Shown here piece by piece: positions 1 to 8,327 of a stretch of DNA of 19,217 bases (its first letter is position 1; every line of letters starts with the position of its first letter). This DNA comes from an uncultured Gammaproteobacteria bacterium (GTDB taxonomy: Bacteria > Pseudomonadota > Gammaproteobacteria > SZUA-140). The translations under genes were made by a program, and so were the position numbers. The notes below the pieces were generated by a model. It was not told the DNA's origin. It saw only the letters and a program-made list of their open reading frames with translations, and made no database searches. The stretch lies in the NCBI GenBank assembly GCA_945788675.1, contig CALZMY010000225.1, positions 1-19,217 of the forward strand, given 5' to 3'.

Positions 1-2
1 CA

Positions 3-314
3 TTGGGGATGGAAAACAGAGCGGTGCTCTGGAAAAGCTTATGGCGTCTGGGGATAAAGTATCCCGTATTCACAAAAGAAACCCTTGATGTTCCTTCAGT
101 AGATCTTGATCCGGGTAAAGAAGCCTCAGTCTTCTTTACCTATCGTTTCCAACTGGTAAATGGCAGTAATCTGGACGAGGGGACATTTATCTATTTTATG
201 TATGATAGTTATCGTTTTTCAAAATCCCCAGCAGTCACCTCAGGTGCATTTTTAGTTCATCAACCCAGAAGTAGTATGGATATAGTGAGCCTTTCAATTG
301 GTCGAGCATTCTAG
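3..314 (+). CDS. C-terminal part of unrecognised protein (5' end outside window)
   Basis: This frame is open from the first bases of the window to a TAG at 312-314, so it is probably the last ~100 residues of a gene that begins upstream. The possible internal starts (TTG at 3, ATG at 9) have no ribosome binding site in view. I do not recognise the family. The visible part has no obvious membrane segment or catalytic motif. It has alternating hydrophobic and polar stretches with aromatic residues (for example FFTYRFQLV and FIYFMYDSYRF), which suggests a beta-rich fold. It lies on the same strand as the wsp operon, but a 154-base gap with its own promoter candidate separates them, so nothing ties it to that pathway. 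The frame being open by chance is possible but unlikely at this length. Confidence 0.5.
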   Translation: MGMENRAVLWKSLWRLGIKYPVFTKETLDVPSVDLDPGKEASVFFTYRFQLVNGSNLDEGTFIYFMYDSYRFSKSPAVTSGAFLVHQPRSSMDIVSLSIGRAF

Positions 315-358
315 TTTGCTTTTCACTTAAGTTTTTCCCAAACATAGTCGGAACTCGT

Positions 359-385
359 TAAAGTTCTGAAATTTTCAGCCGTAGC
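359..385 (+). promoter_or_regulatory. candidate FliA (sigma-28) promoter upstream of wspA
   Basis: TAAAGTTC at 359-366 matches the enterobacterial sigma-28 -35 box TAAAGTTT in 7 of 8 positions. Exactly 11 bases later, GCCGTAGC at 378-385 carries the GCCG core of the -10 box GCCGATAA (4 of 8 overall). The expected transcript start is near 391-394, giving a leader of about 75 bases before the wspA ATG at 469. The spacer contains a 13-base dyad (366-378). If real, it would put the operon under the flagellar late-gene sigma factor. The weak second half of the -10 box limits confidence. Confidence 0.45.
366..378. repeat. 13-base dyad within the promoter spacer
   Basis: CTGAAATTTTCAG is a perfect inverted repeat with 6-base arms around one central T. 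It sits almost exactly between the -35 and -10 boxes of the candidate sigma-28 promoter. It could be an operator for a dimeric regulator, or it may be incidental in AT-rich sequence. Confidence 0.3.
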
Positions 386-468
386 ATTCCCTGACAGTCC
401 TGTGTGTAAAAATGGGCTTGAAAGTATGTTAATCAATTGAAAACTCCAGAATAGTTTGAGGGTTCCTT

Positions 469-2502
469 ATGGCGTCGCAAGAGAGTGGTTCGTTGTTTGG
501 TCATCTATCCGTCAGGGTAAAGATCAATCTGGCAGTAGCCATCATCTTTGTTTTTGTAATCAGCATGGTGACTGGATATACGGTATATGTTGAAAAATTA
601 CGAGCTCAGGATGATGCTGAAGAGCGTACTAAAGACCTGGCGACATTCTATTTTGACAGCCTCAATACCATGATGCTGACCAGCACCATGGATCAACGCA
701 GCATCCTGCGAAATAAAATTCTCAAGCGTAATAACGTTGTCGATGCACGAGTGATTCGTGGAGAACCCGTTATACAGCAGTATGGTCCAGGTTTTCCAGA
801 AGAGGCACCTGTTGATGAGTGGGATAGGCGCGCGCTCCAGGGTGAAGCAATTATGGAAATGCAGCGCGGCGAGGATTTCAATAAAGGTTTAGACGGGAGA
901 GTAATGACCGTTTTGACCCCTTTTCGGGCGACATCAGCCCAGAATCCTGGTGATGTGAACTGTCTGGCTTGCCATAACGTACCTGAAAATGCTGTAAATG
1001 GAGCGATACGAGTCAGTTATTCGCTAAAGCATATGGATGATATGATCGCGGCAGATGTGCGTACCCAGGTCCTGGCAAATATCGGTTTGATGATTGTTGG
1101 ACTATTATTGGCCAATTTTCTATTGGGTAAATGGCTCTCGATCCCACTGAAGCGTGTCATGGATACGGTAACCAAGCGAGCTGGCGGAGACACTTCGGCG
1201 CGTGTAGAGGTAAGCGTGCAGGATGAAATCGGCAAGCTTGGTAGTGCATTTAATACAATGGCTGACAATGTGGATGGTGCTAGTCAGCAGCAGCAAATGC
1301 AAGCTCAGCGTGAACATGAGGCCGCTGAAGCGCTTAAGGAGAAGGTTAATATCTTGCTGGACTTGGTGAATCGTGCAGGAGAGGGAGATCTAACGGGTGT
1401 TGTGACTTTTAGTGGTGATGATGCAATTGGTTCACTCGGTTCAGGGTTGCAATCCATGGTTCATAATTTGAGCGAGCTAATGGAAGAACGCCGTACTGCC
1501 ATGGAAGATCTCGAAGAAAAAGTTGGAGTGATGGAGGCCGTGGTGCAACGAGCCGCTGAGGGTGATCTTACTGGCGAGATTGATATTAGCGGTGATGATG
1601 CGGTTGGCAGAATGGCACAAGGTATTCAGGCGATGATCAATAGTCTCAATGGACTTGTTTCGCAGGTTCAGCAATCAGGCATTCAAGTGACATCCTCTTC
1701 AACTGAAATAGCGGCTTCGGCGAAACAACAAGAGGCAACGGTAGCGGAGCAGGCTGCCACCGTTAACGAAATTGTGGCGACGGCTACCGAAATCTCTGCG
1801 ACAGGAAAAGAGCTGGTCAATACAATGGATGAGGTGGCTGGAGTAGCATCGGGTACTGCTGAGGCTGCAGCAAATGGGCATACCGGGCTGGTGAGTATGG
1901 AGGATACGATGCACTCAGTGGTTGGCGCATCGAATTCAATCGCATCAAAACTTGAGGTGTTGAGCGAAAAGGCGGGTAATATTAATTCGGTTGTTACCAC
2001 TATTACAAAGGTTGCTGATCAGACCAATTTATTATCACTGAATGCGGCTATTGAGGCAGAAAAAGCGGGTGAATATGGCGTCGGTTTTGCCGTGGTAGCG
2101 ACTGAGATTCGACGTCTGGCTGATCAGACCGCGGTAGCTACGCTTGACATTGAACAGATGGTTCAGGAGATGCAGTCAGCCGTATCTGCCGGTGTGATGA
2201 GCGTTGAAAAATTTTCGAACGAGGTGAAAAATAGTGTTGATGATGTGCGTCAGGTTGGGGCGCAGCTTGCACAAATTATTGATCAGGTGCAGACATTGAC
2301 ACCTCGTTTTGAGATTGTACATGAAGGCATGCATATGCAGTCTGAAGGCGCTGAGCAGATCAAGCATGCCATGATTCAGTTAAGTGAATCATCACAGCAG
2401 ACGGTAGAATCACTGCGCCAGTCAAATAGCGCGATTGACCGTTTGAATGATGCTGCTCATGGACTTCAGGGTGGCGTATCTCAATTCAAGATTGATTCCT
2501 GA
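469..2502 (+). CDS. wspA: WspA-like methyl-accepting receptor with periplasmic heme c motif and extra HAMP modules
   Basis: Inner-membrane chemoreceptor of 677 residues that should control the WspE kinase. Order: TM1 at about 19-41; periplasmic domain about 42-200; TM2 about 201-223; HAMP about 224-269; two HAMP-like copies about 293-338 and 352-396; then the cytoplasmic signalling hairpin, with its conserved tip near 518-552 (QTNLLSLNAAIEAEKAGE). The tip and C-terminal half read like Pseudomonas WspA. The periplasmic domain contains CLACH at residues 165-169 (nt 961-975), a c-type heme attachment site. H169 would be the proximal ligand. M68, M69, M74 or H188 are possible distal ligands. Heme c PAS-like sensor domains are known in Geobacter and Desulfovibrio receptors, whereas Pseudomonas WspA has no heme and is about 540 residues long. 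There is no C-terminal CheR/CheB-tethering pentapeptide. The start has GAGGG at 458-462, six bases upstream. First gene of the operon. The WspA assignment rests on tip similarity and gene order. Confidence 0.88.
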   Translation: MASQESGSLFGHLSVRVKINLAVAIIFVFVISMVTGYTVYVEKLRAQDDAEERTKDLATFYFDSLNTMMLTSTMDQRSILRNKILKRNNVVDARVIRGEPVIQQYGPGFPEEAPVDEWDRRALQGEAIMEMQRGEDFNKGLDGRVMTVLTPFRATSAQNPGDVNCLACHNVPENAVNGAIRVSYSLKHMDDMIAADVRTQVLANIGLMIVGLLLANFLLGKWLSIPLKRVMDTVTKRAGGDTSARVEVSVQDEIGKLGSAFNTMADNVDGASQQQQMQAQREHEAAEALKEKVNILLDLVNRAGEGDLTGVVTFSGDDAIGSLGSGLQSMVHNLSELMEERRTAMEDLEEKVGVMEAVVQRAAEGDLTGEIDISGDDAVGRMAQGIQAMINSLNGLVSQVQQSGIQVTSSSTEIAASAKQQEATVAEQAATVNEIVATATEISATGKELVNTMDEVAGVASGTAEAAANGHTGLVSMEDTMHSVVGASNSIASKLEVLSEKAGNINSVVTTITKVADQTNLLSLNAAIEAEKAGEYGVGFAVVATEIRRLADQTAVATLDIEQMVQEMQSAVSAGVMSVEKFSNEVKNSVDDVRQVGAQLAQIIDQVQTLTPRFEIVHEGMHMQSEGAEQIKHAMIQLSESSQQTVESLRQSNSAIDRLNDAAHGLQGGVSQFKIDS

Positions 2503-2969
2503 TGCTTTTTGTTCTCTTTCATGTGGGTGAAGACCGTTATGTAGTCGATGCCCAAAAAGTAGTCGAAGTCGTGCCACTGGTTAAGTTGAGTAATTTCTCC
2601 AATGCGCCCGACTATATAGCGGGATTGTGTAACTATCGCGCGCTTCCTGTCCCCGTGGTGGATGTACGGTACTTGCTAGATGGAACCACTTCAAAGCAGG
2701 TTATGAGTACGCGGATTCTTCTGGTTAAATATTTGGGATATGCAGGGCGTGAGCACCTACTTGGAATGATTGCTGAATATGCGACCGAAACTATTGTACT
2801 CGACGAGGGTCGCTTTCATCAATCTGCATTGAAGTCATCAGAGGAAAGCTATGTTTCGAATATTATGACTGATGCTCAGGGTGTTATTCAGTGGATGGAT
2901 GTAGATCGACTGCTTTCTCGGCGTGATTGCGATCTTCTTTATGGTAGTCCTGATGAAGCGGATGAGTGA
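2502..2969 (+). CDS. wspB: CheW-family coupling protein WspB
   Basis: A 155-residue single-domain CheW-like adaptor. It opens with the typical FHVGEDRYVVDAQKVVEVVP strand and continues through YIAGLCNYRALPVPVVDVRYLL, the usual coupling-protein core. It should join receptor tips to the CheW-like domain of the WspE kinase in cytoplasmic arrays. Its ATG at 2502 overlaps the wspA stop by one base (TGATG), so translation is probably coupled. Pseudomonas Wsp systems carry two CheW proteins, B and D; this is the short one, next to the receptor. The acidic C-terminus (SPDEADE) is not part of the fold. Identification as a CheW protein is secure; the B designation comes from gene order. Confidence 0.88.
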   Translation: MLFVLFHVGEDRYVVDAQKVVEVVPLVKLSNFSNAPDYIAGLCNYRALPVPVVDVRYLLDGTTSKQVMSTRILLVKYLGYAGREHLLGMIAEYATETIVLDEGRFHQSALKSSEESYVSNIMTDAQGVIQWMDVDRLLSRRDCDLLYGSPDEADE

Positions 2970-4246
2970 TGTACAAGAAGATAGAGACATTGCTAAAAGA
3001 AAAAATTGGGCTTGATGTCAATACAGTTGGAGTGGCATCTGTTCAAAGTGCAATTAAACGTTGTTTGGAGGGTTATAGTTACAAAGATCTAGATCATTAT
3101 CATCAGGTTTTGCTTGATTCGGAAGCTGAGTTGAGACGCCTGGTTGAGGCCGTTGTAATTCCTGAGACCTGGTTTTTCAGAGACGATGTCCCATTCGATG
3201 TGTTAGCCAGTAATATAAATAGTAACTGGTTAATGCCTGAGGATAGTGCCCGTACACTTAGAATTTTGAGTATACCCTGTTCTACCGGTGAAGAGCCGTA
3301 CACCATTGCTATGGCACTGGATAAAATAGGTTTTCCTGTTGAGCGTGTGCAGATTGACGCCATTGATATTAGTCAACATTCACTTGATAAAGCAAAGAGA
3401 GGTGTTTACCGGGATAACTCTTTTCGCAGTACAGACCTTTCATTTCGTGATGTTTATTTTACAAAGCTTGCTGATAGCTATCGACTGAAGAGCCGTATCA
3501 GGAAGCGGGTAAATTTTCGACAGGGAAATTTACTAAGGGATGACTTTTCAGAGATGAAAGATAGTTATGATGTGATCTTTTGTCGGAATTTACTGATTTA
3601 TTTTGATAGTAAAGATCAGCAGTTGGCTGTGCGTAAGCTTTATGACCTGTTGACACCCGAGGGTGTGTTGTTTGTGGGGCATGCAGAAGCGAATAATAAT
3701 GTTAATCAACTGTTTCGCTCATTGCGTTTGCGCGGTTCCTTTGCCTTTGTTAAAAAACGCGAATTCAATGCCTCTGAACCTGATAATTATGACACGAAGA
3801 TTGCTGAGTTTTCTAAAAAACATAGCGCAATGCCCTCTATTGGGGGTAAAAAATCTAGTTTGAGTTTAGTGCAGGGAGCGAGCGCTGCTGATAGCAAGCC
3901 ATTTTCTACTTATATGGTGCGTAATAAATTTGATGACGAACTTGACGAGCATGTGCTTGTTTCAAAAGCGCGTCAATTTGCAGACGAAGGTTGTCTTGAT
4001 GAGGCAGAAAAAATTTGTCAGCAGGTGCTTGAACGCTTTAGTAGTGCTGACGCATTCTATTTAATGGGGGTGGTGTATGAAGCATCAAATCGCTCTGGCA
4101 TGGCTGAATCAATGTTCAGAAAGGCTATCTATTTAGTGCCTGATCATACAGAGGCTTTGGTTCACCTTGCTTTACATGTTGAGCGTCATGGTAGTGTTGA
4201 TGAGGCGCTTAGTCTTAGACGGCGTGCTGAACGGGCTGGGCTATAA
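2969..4246 (+). CDS. wspC: CheR-type receptor methyltransferase with C-terminal TPRs, WspC
   Basis: S-adenosylmethionine-dependent glutamate methyltransferase that should methylate WspA to tune its signalling. The CheR catalytic domain covers about residues 1-270. It has the SAM-binding motif CSTGEEPY at 104-111 and the CRNLLIYF motif at 205-212. A linker rich in Ser and Lys follows. About 325-425 forms two or three TPR helices pairs (DEAEKICQQVL and AESMFRKAIYLVPDHTEA), as in Pseudomonas WspC, which is of similar length. I chose the ATG at 2969, which overlaps the wspB stop by one base. A GTG directly before it at 2966 is the alternative. The TPR domain probably localises the enzyme, since the receptor lacks a tethering pentapeptide. 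The local sequence is notably AT-rich compared with the ffh region. Confidence 0.9.
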   Translation: MYKKIETLLKEKIGLDVNTVGVASVQSAIKRCLEGYSYKDLDHYHQVLLDSEAELRRLVEAVVIPETWFFRDDVPFDVLASNINSNWLMPEDSARTLRILSIPCSTGEEPYTIAMALDKIGFPVERVQIDAIDISQHSLDKAKRGVYRDNSFRSTDLSFRDVYFTKLADSYRLKSRIRKRVNFRQGNLLRDDFSEMKDSYDVIFCRNLLIYFDSKDQQLAVRKLYDLLTPEGVLFVGHAEANNNVNQLFRSLRLRGSFAFVKKREFNASEPDNYDTKIAEFSKKHSAMPSIGGKKSSLSLVQGASAADSKPFSTYMVRNKFDDELDEHVLVSKARQFADEGCLDEAEKICQQVLERFSSADAFYLMGVVYEASNRSGMAESMFRKAIYLVPDHTEALVHLALHVERHGSVDEALSLRRRAERAGL

Positions 4247-4249
4247 TGA

Positions 4250-4945
4250 ATGTCTGGTATAGGTGTTTTAATGGGTGAGCAGGTAGATAACTGCTGGTCA
4301 ATCATCGGCGTCTGGAGTAAAGGTGATGAAAAGTGCCCTCGTCTTGAAGATGTGTTGCATTGCCGTAATTGCGAGGTGTATTCGAGCGCTGGACGTAGCC
4401 TGCTGACACGTGCGATTCCTGAGGATTATCAGGAATCCTGGACCGTATTACTGGCCAGGGAGGAGGTCAACAAGAGTAATGATTCACTATCAATAGTGGT
4501 GTTCAGACTGGGTGATGAGTGGCTTGGGCTACCAACAATGATTGTCAAGGAAATATCTGAGATACGACCAGTGCATGGAATTCCAAATTCTAAGAGTGCG
4601 GTGGTTAAAGGGTTGGTGAATGTCAGAGGTGAGCTTAAATTATGGGTGTCAATGGGGACGCTGCTTTCAGTTGATAAAGGCGAAAATTATAATTTCACCG
4701 AACTGCGAAAAAGTTTTCTTGAACGGTTGGTGATTATTGAAAAAGATGGCGATCAATTTGTATTTCCGGTGAGTGAAATTATCGGGACACATCGTATTTG
4801 GAAAGATAGTATTCGAGATGTGCCAGCCACCGCTGCTAATTCTATGTATTCACACCTTGCTGGATTGTTTGAACTTGATGGTCGACATGTTGGAGTGTTA
4901 GATCAGGAGTTGTTGCTTAACTCACTGCGGAGAACTCTCGTATGA
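4250..4945 (+). CDS. wspD: CheW-family protein with four-cysteine N-terminus, WspD
   Basis: A 231-residue CheW-like adaptor. The CheW domain occupies roughly residues 75-225 (VVFRLGDEWLGLP onward, with VKGLVNVRGELKLWVSMGTLL). Before it is an extension of about 70 residues with cysteines at 15, 29, 38 and 41 (C-x13-C-x8-C-x2-C), including HCRNCEVYSSAG. From memory this motif is shared by other WspD proteins, but no metal or cofactor role is established; it could bind zinc or an iron-sulfur cluster. The ATG at 4250 lies three bases after the wspC stop. An internal ATG at 4271 (M8) is possible and would keep all four cysteines. The 3' end overlaps wspE by four bases (ATGA). Confidence 0.86.
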   Translation: MSGIGVLMGEQVDNCWSIIGVWSKGDEKCPRLEDVLHCRNCEVYSSAGRSLLTRAIPEDYQESWTVLLAREEVNKSNDSLSIVVFRLGDEWLGLPTMIVKEISEIRPVHGIPNSKSAVVKGLVNVRGELKLWVSMGTLLSVDKGENYNFTELRKSFLERLVIIEKDGDQFVFPVSEIIGTHRIWKDSIRDVPATAANSMYSHLAGLFELDGRHVGVLDQELLLNSLRRTLV

Positions 4946-7281
4946 GTAGTGATCTGAGTGGTTTCTCAATGTTGGACCTCTTTCGTACAGAGGCTGAAGG
5001 GCAGTTGTCTCTGCTTACTGATGGACTGCTTGTGATGGAGCAAAATCCATCTGCTACGGATAATCTTGAATCAATGATGCGTGCCTCTCATTCGATTAAA
5101 GGTGCTGCGCGGATGGTGGATATTGACCCCGTAGTGCGTATTGCTCATGCGATGGAGGACTGCTTTGTTGCGGCCCAGAAAGACGAGCTGGAGTTGATTA
5201 GCGTCGATATAGATGTGTTGCTTAATGGCGTCGATATGATGGGGCAAGTGTCGAAGCTAGAGGAATCAGAACTTTCATCATGGGCAGACTTGAACCGAAC
5301 TATGCTTGATTCGCTGGTATTGGCCATTGAAGGGATATTAACTGGTGAGAGACCGCCGGCAGCGGTTGTCTCTGAGGGTGTGAAGGCTGCTGATGTAGGA
5401 AATGAGCGGAGAATAAATAAAGATATTGTTGATGATGAGGTATCAGTATCTGACTCTTCTGCGATAGTCTCTGAGAAGTTAGAAGCGAAGCACTTGGCAG
5501 TAGAAAATCCACCGAATAAAGCGGTCTCACTGGCAGAAGTAAAAGAGCGTGTCTTGCGTGTCAGTACCGAACGCATGGATAAACTGCTTGGATTGGCGGG
5601 TGAAGCGATGGTTGAGGCGCGTTGGTTGCATCCACATATAGAGGCGATGCAACGTTTTAAGCGTTTCCATTTCGACCTGGTGGGCGATCTTGATAATTTG
5701 CGTGAAAAATTTAATGAGGCAGGTATTGACCCTATAGTAGAAAGCACGTTAATAGAATTGCAACGTAAAGCTGTGAAGCAACGTGAGGCGCTGTCGGATC
5801 GACTTGTTGACCTGGAGAATTTTGATTACCGCACGGCGAACCTTGCAGGAAGACTACATCGTGAAGTGCTGGCAAGTCGCATGCGCCCTTTTTCTGATGG
5901 TGTCGATGGTTTTCAGCGTATGGTGCGTGATGTCGCACGTTCGCTGGGCAAAGATGCCCGGCTTGAAATTACCGGAGTGACGACTCAGGTTGATCGTGAT
6001 GTGCTGGAAATGGTGAAGGCACCACTCAACCACATATTGCGAAATGCGGTAGATCACGGCATTGAGATGCCAGATATTCGTACTGGAAATGGCAAACCTT
6101 CACAAGCTATTGTAAAGCTCGATGCTCGTCACCGTTCGGGAATGTTGTTAGTGACGGTAGAGGATGATGGGTGTGGTGTTGATCTTGAAGTGCTTAAGCA
6201 GAAAATCATTGAGCGTGGCTTGAGCAGTGAAGAGATGCTGGCGCAAATGAGTGATATGGAATTGCTAGAGTTTCTTTTTCTGCCGAGTTTTAGTACTCGC
6301 AGTGAAGTGACTGAAATATCTGGACGTGGTGTAGGACTCGATGTTGTACACGATGCGGTTAAGGAGATGCGAGGGGTGGTAACGATAACTTCTAAAGCAG
6401 GTCAGGGGACCTGTTTTCAGATGCAGTTGCCGTTGACTTTATCGGTAATTAGAACGCTGTTGGTCGATATCGGAGGTGAAAGCTATGCCTTTCCTTTGGC
6501 GCGAATCGATCATTTGCTTAAGATTGAAGATGAGCAGATTGAAGTCGTTGAAGATCATCAGTATATCACATGGAATGATCGCCATATTGGCCTGGTTTCA
6601 GCCTCCCAGGTATTTGGTGCGGACCAGTCTACTGCAAAGAGAGAGCAACTGTTTGTTGTGATTCTTAGCGACAGGCATGGCCAGTATGGGGTGATTGTTG
6701 ACGCTTTTCTTGGTGAGCGTGAGCTGGCGGTTCAGGTAATCGATCCTCGTCTGGGTAAGGTTAAGGATGTCAGTGTTGCTGCATTACTTGATGATGGTTC
6801 GCCGACATTGATTATTGATGTGGATGATATGGCGCGCTCGATTGCTAAGTTAATTTCAAAAGGCCGCATAGATAAGATAAGTGGAGACAATATTGCTGAT
6901 GAAGGTATCAGTAAACGGGTGTTGGTAGTTGATGATTCAATTACAGTACGAGAGGTCGAGCGAAAAATGCTTGAGGCCTATGGTTATGAAGTAGATGTTG
7001 CGGTTGATGGTATGGATGGCTGGAATGCAGTCCGCAGTGGCGATTACCGACTGGTCATTACTGATATTGATATGCCGAGGATGAACGGCATTGAACTGGT
7101 GCGCATGATAAAACAGGATGATGCATTGCGTAATATTCCTATCATGGTGGTTTCGTATAAGGATCGTGAAGAGGATAAGCTGCTAGGGCTTGAAGCTGGC
7201 GCAGATTATTACCTCACTAAGGGTGGGTTTCATGATGAGGCGTTGCGTGAGGCCGTGGTAGATTTGATTGGAGAGGCATGA
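4942..7281 (+). CDS. wspE: Hybrid chemotaxis histidine kinase CheA-REC, WspE
   Basis: A 779-residue cytoplasmic kinase that should phosphorylate WspR and WspF. Domains: HPt at about 5-110 with phospho-accepting H50 in RASHSIKGAAR; an acidic linker of low conservation about 140-195; dimerisation helices about 200-330; HATPase about 340-510 with the N box around N368 (HILRNAVDHG), G1 box at 408-412 (DDGCG) and G2 box at 460-465 (SGRGVG); CheW-like regulatory domain about 515-645; and a receiver domain at 659-777 with D664/D665 and phospho-acceptor D708 in ITDIDMPRMNG. The attached receiver is the hallmark of WspE and may act as a phosphate sink. Its C-terminus (TKGGFHDEALREAVVDLIGE) is strongly WspE-like. 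It overlaps wspD by four bases and wspF by four bases. All key catalytic residues are present. Confidence 0.92.
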   Translation: MSSDLSGFSMLDLFRTEAEGQLSLLTDGLLVMEQNPSATDNLESMMRASHSIKGAARMVDIDPVVRIAHAMEDCFVAAQKDELELISVDIDVLLNGVDMMGQVSKLEESELSSWADLNRTMLDSLVLAIEGILTGERPPAAVVSEGVKAADVGNERRINKDIVDDEVSVSDSSAIVSEKLEAKHLAVENPPNKAVSLAEVKERVLRVSTERMDKLLGLAGEAMVEARWLHPHIEAMQRFKRFHFDLVGDLDNLREKFNEAGIDPIVESTLIELQRKAVKQREALSDRLVDLENFDYRTANLAGRLHREVLASRMRPFSDGVDGFQRMVRDVARSLGKDARLEITGVTTQVDRDVLEMVKAPLNHILRNAVDHGIEMPDIRTGNGKPSQAIVKLDARHRSGMLLVTVEDDGCGVDLEVLKQKIIERGLSSEEMLAQMSDMELLEFLFLPSFSTRSEVTEISGRGVGLDVVHDAVKEMRGVVTITSKAGQGTCFQMQLPLTLSVIRTLLVDIGGESYAFPLARIDHLLKIEDEQIEVVEDHQYITWNDRHIGLVSASQVFGADQSTAKREQLFVVILSDRHGQYGVIVDAFLGERELAVQVIDPRLGKVKDVSVAALLDDGSPTLIIDVDDMARSIAKLISKGRIDKISGDNIADEGISKRVLVVDDSITVREVERKMLEAYGYEVDVAVDGMDGWNAVRSGDYRLVITDIDMPRMNGIELVRMIKQDDALRNIPIMVVSYKDREEDKLLGLEAGADYYLTKGGFHDEALREAVVDLIGEA

Positions 7282-8312
7282 TGAGGATAGCGATCGTTAA
7301 TGACACGATGATGGCTGTGGAAGGTTTGAGACGATTGCTGGTGACGGCGACTGACTATGAGCTGGCATGGGTGGCGGTGAATGGCGAAGAGGCGGTAAAG
7401 CGTTGTCAGGATGATGTTCCTGATCTGATTCTGATGGATCTGGTTATGCCGCTATTGGATGGAATTGAGGCAACCCGTAGGATTATGGGTGCGACGCCGT
7501 GCCCGATTCTGATTGTCACAAGCTCGGTCGAAGGTAACAGTGCGATGGTGTTTGAGGCGATGGGTGCTGGCGCACTGGATGTGGTGAAAACGCCTGTATT
7601 GAGGGGCGCTGGGGATGTTAAGGATAATATTGCACTGCTACATAAGATCAAGACCATAGAGAAATTAACGAAGCCTATTCCATCGCGTCATGTAGCAACA
7701 TCACTGCCGCAAACTTCATTTTCGGCTTTACATAAACATCAGTCGTTAGTGGTGATAGGCTCATCTACTGGAGGACCACCAGCATTGGCTAATATATTAG
7801 CTGATTTTCCTGCAGATTTTTCCGCAGGTGTCGTTATTGTTCAGCATATTGATGCGCATTTTTCCGTTGATTTAGCTGCGTGGCTTGATACTCAATGCAA
7901 GTTGCACGTTAAAATCGCAGAAGAAGGTGATTGTGTATCGCCTGGTGTCGTTCACCTTGCTTCGACAAATGATCACCTGGTGATGTCATCCAGTGGTAGC
8001 CTGGCATATACTTCGGAGCCAAAAGAGCTGGTATATCGCCCTTCTGTCGATGTCTTCTTTGAGAGTGTTGCAGCGCACTGGGGTGGAGAAGTTACAGCAG
8101 TATTGTTGACGGGGATGGGACGTGATGGTGCTGCGGGGCTGTTATCATTGCGTCAGAAAGGTGTGTTTACCATCGCGCAGGATGAGGAGAGTTGTGCTGT
8201 GTATGGAATGCCAAAGGCGGCAGTAGCACTAAATGCAGCAGCGAAAGTTCTACCATTAGAGCGTATCGGGGCGATGTTACTCAAACAATATCGCAAAGTG
8301 ACATTATGCTGA
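7278..8312 (+). CDS. wspF: CheB-type methylesterase response regulator, WspF
   Basis: A 344-residue receptor glutamate methylesterase/deamidase that should reverse WspC methylation and so damp the pathway; in Pseudomonas, loss of WspF locks WspR on. The receiver domain is at about 3-120 with phospho-acceptor D54 (LILMDLVMP). A linker runs about 125-155. The esterase domain is at about 156-340 with the catalytic triad S163 (IGSSTGG), H190 (IVQHI) and D283 (GMGRDGAAG). All three residues are intact, so this is an active-looking allele. The ATG at 7278 overlaps the wspE stop by four bases; a second ATG follows immediately at 7281. The length matches the family. Confidence 0.92.
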   Translation: MMRIAIVNDTMMAVEGLRRLLVTATDYELAWVAVNGEEAVKRCQDDVPDLILMDLVMPLLDGIEATRRIMGATPCPILIVTSSVEGNSAMVFEAMGAGALDVVKTPVLRGAGDVKDNIALLHKIKTIEKLTKPIPSRHVATSLPQTSFSALHKHQSLVVIGSSTGGPPALANILADFPADFSAGVVIVQHIDAHFSVDLAAWLDTQCKLHVKIAEEGDCVSPGVVHLASTNDHLVMSSSGSLAYTSEPKELVYRPSVDVFFESVAAHWGGEVTAVLLTGMGRDGAAGLLSLRQKGVFTIAQDEESCAVYGMPKAAVALNAAAKVLPLERIGAMLLKQYRKVTLC

Positions 8313-8327
8313 ACATGGAATTGAGGC

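Noticed and set aside
5145..5747. 200-codon minus-strand open frame inside wspE
   Set aside because: It is antisense to the HPt, linker and dimerisation regions of an intact kinase. Its serine-rich composition is typical of a shadow frame.
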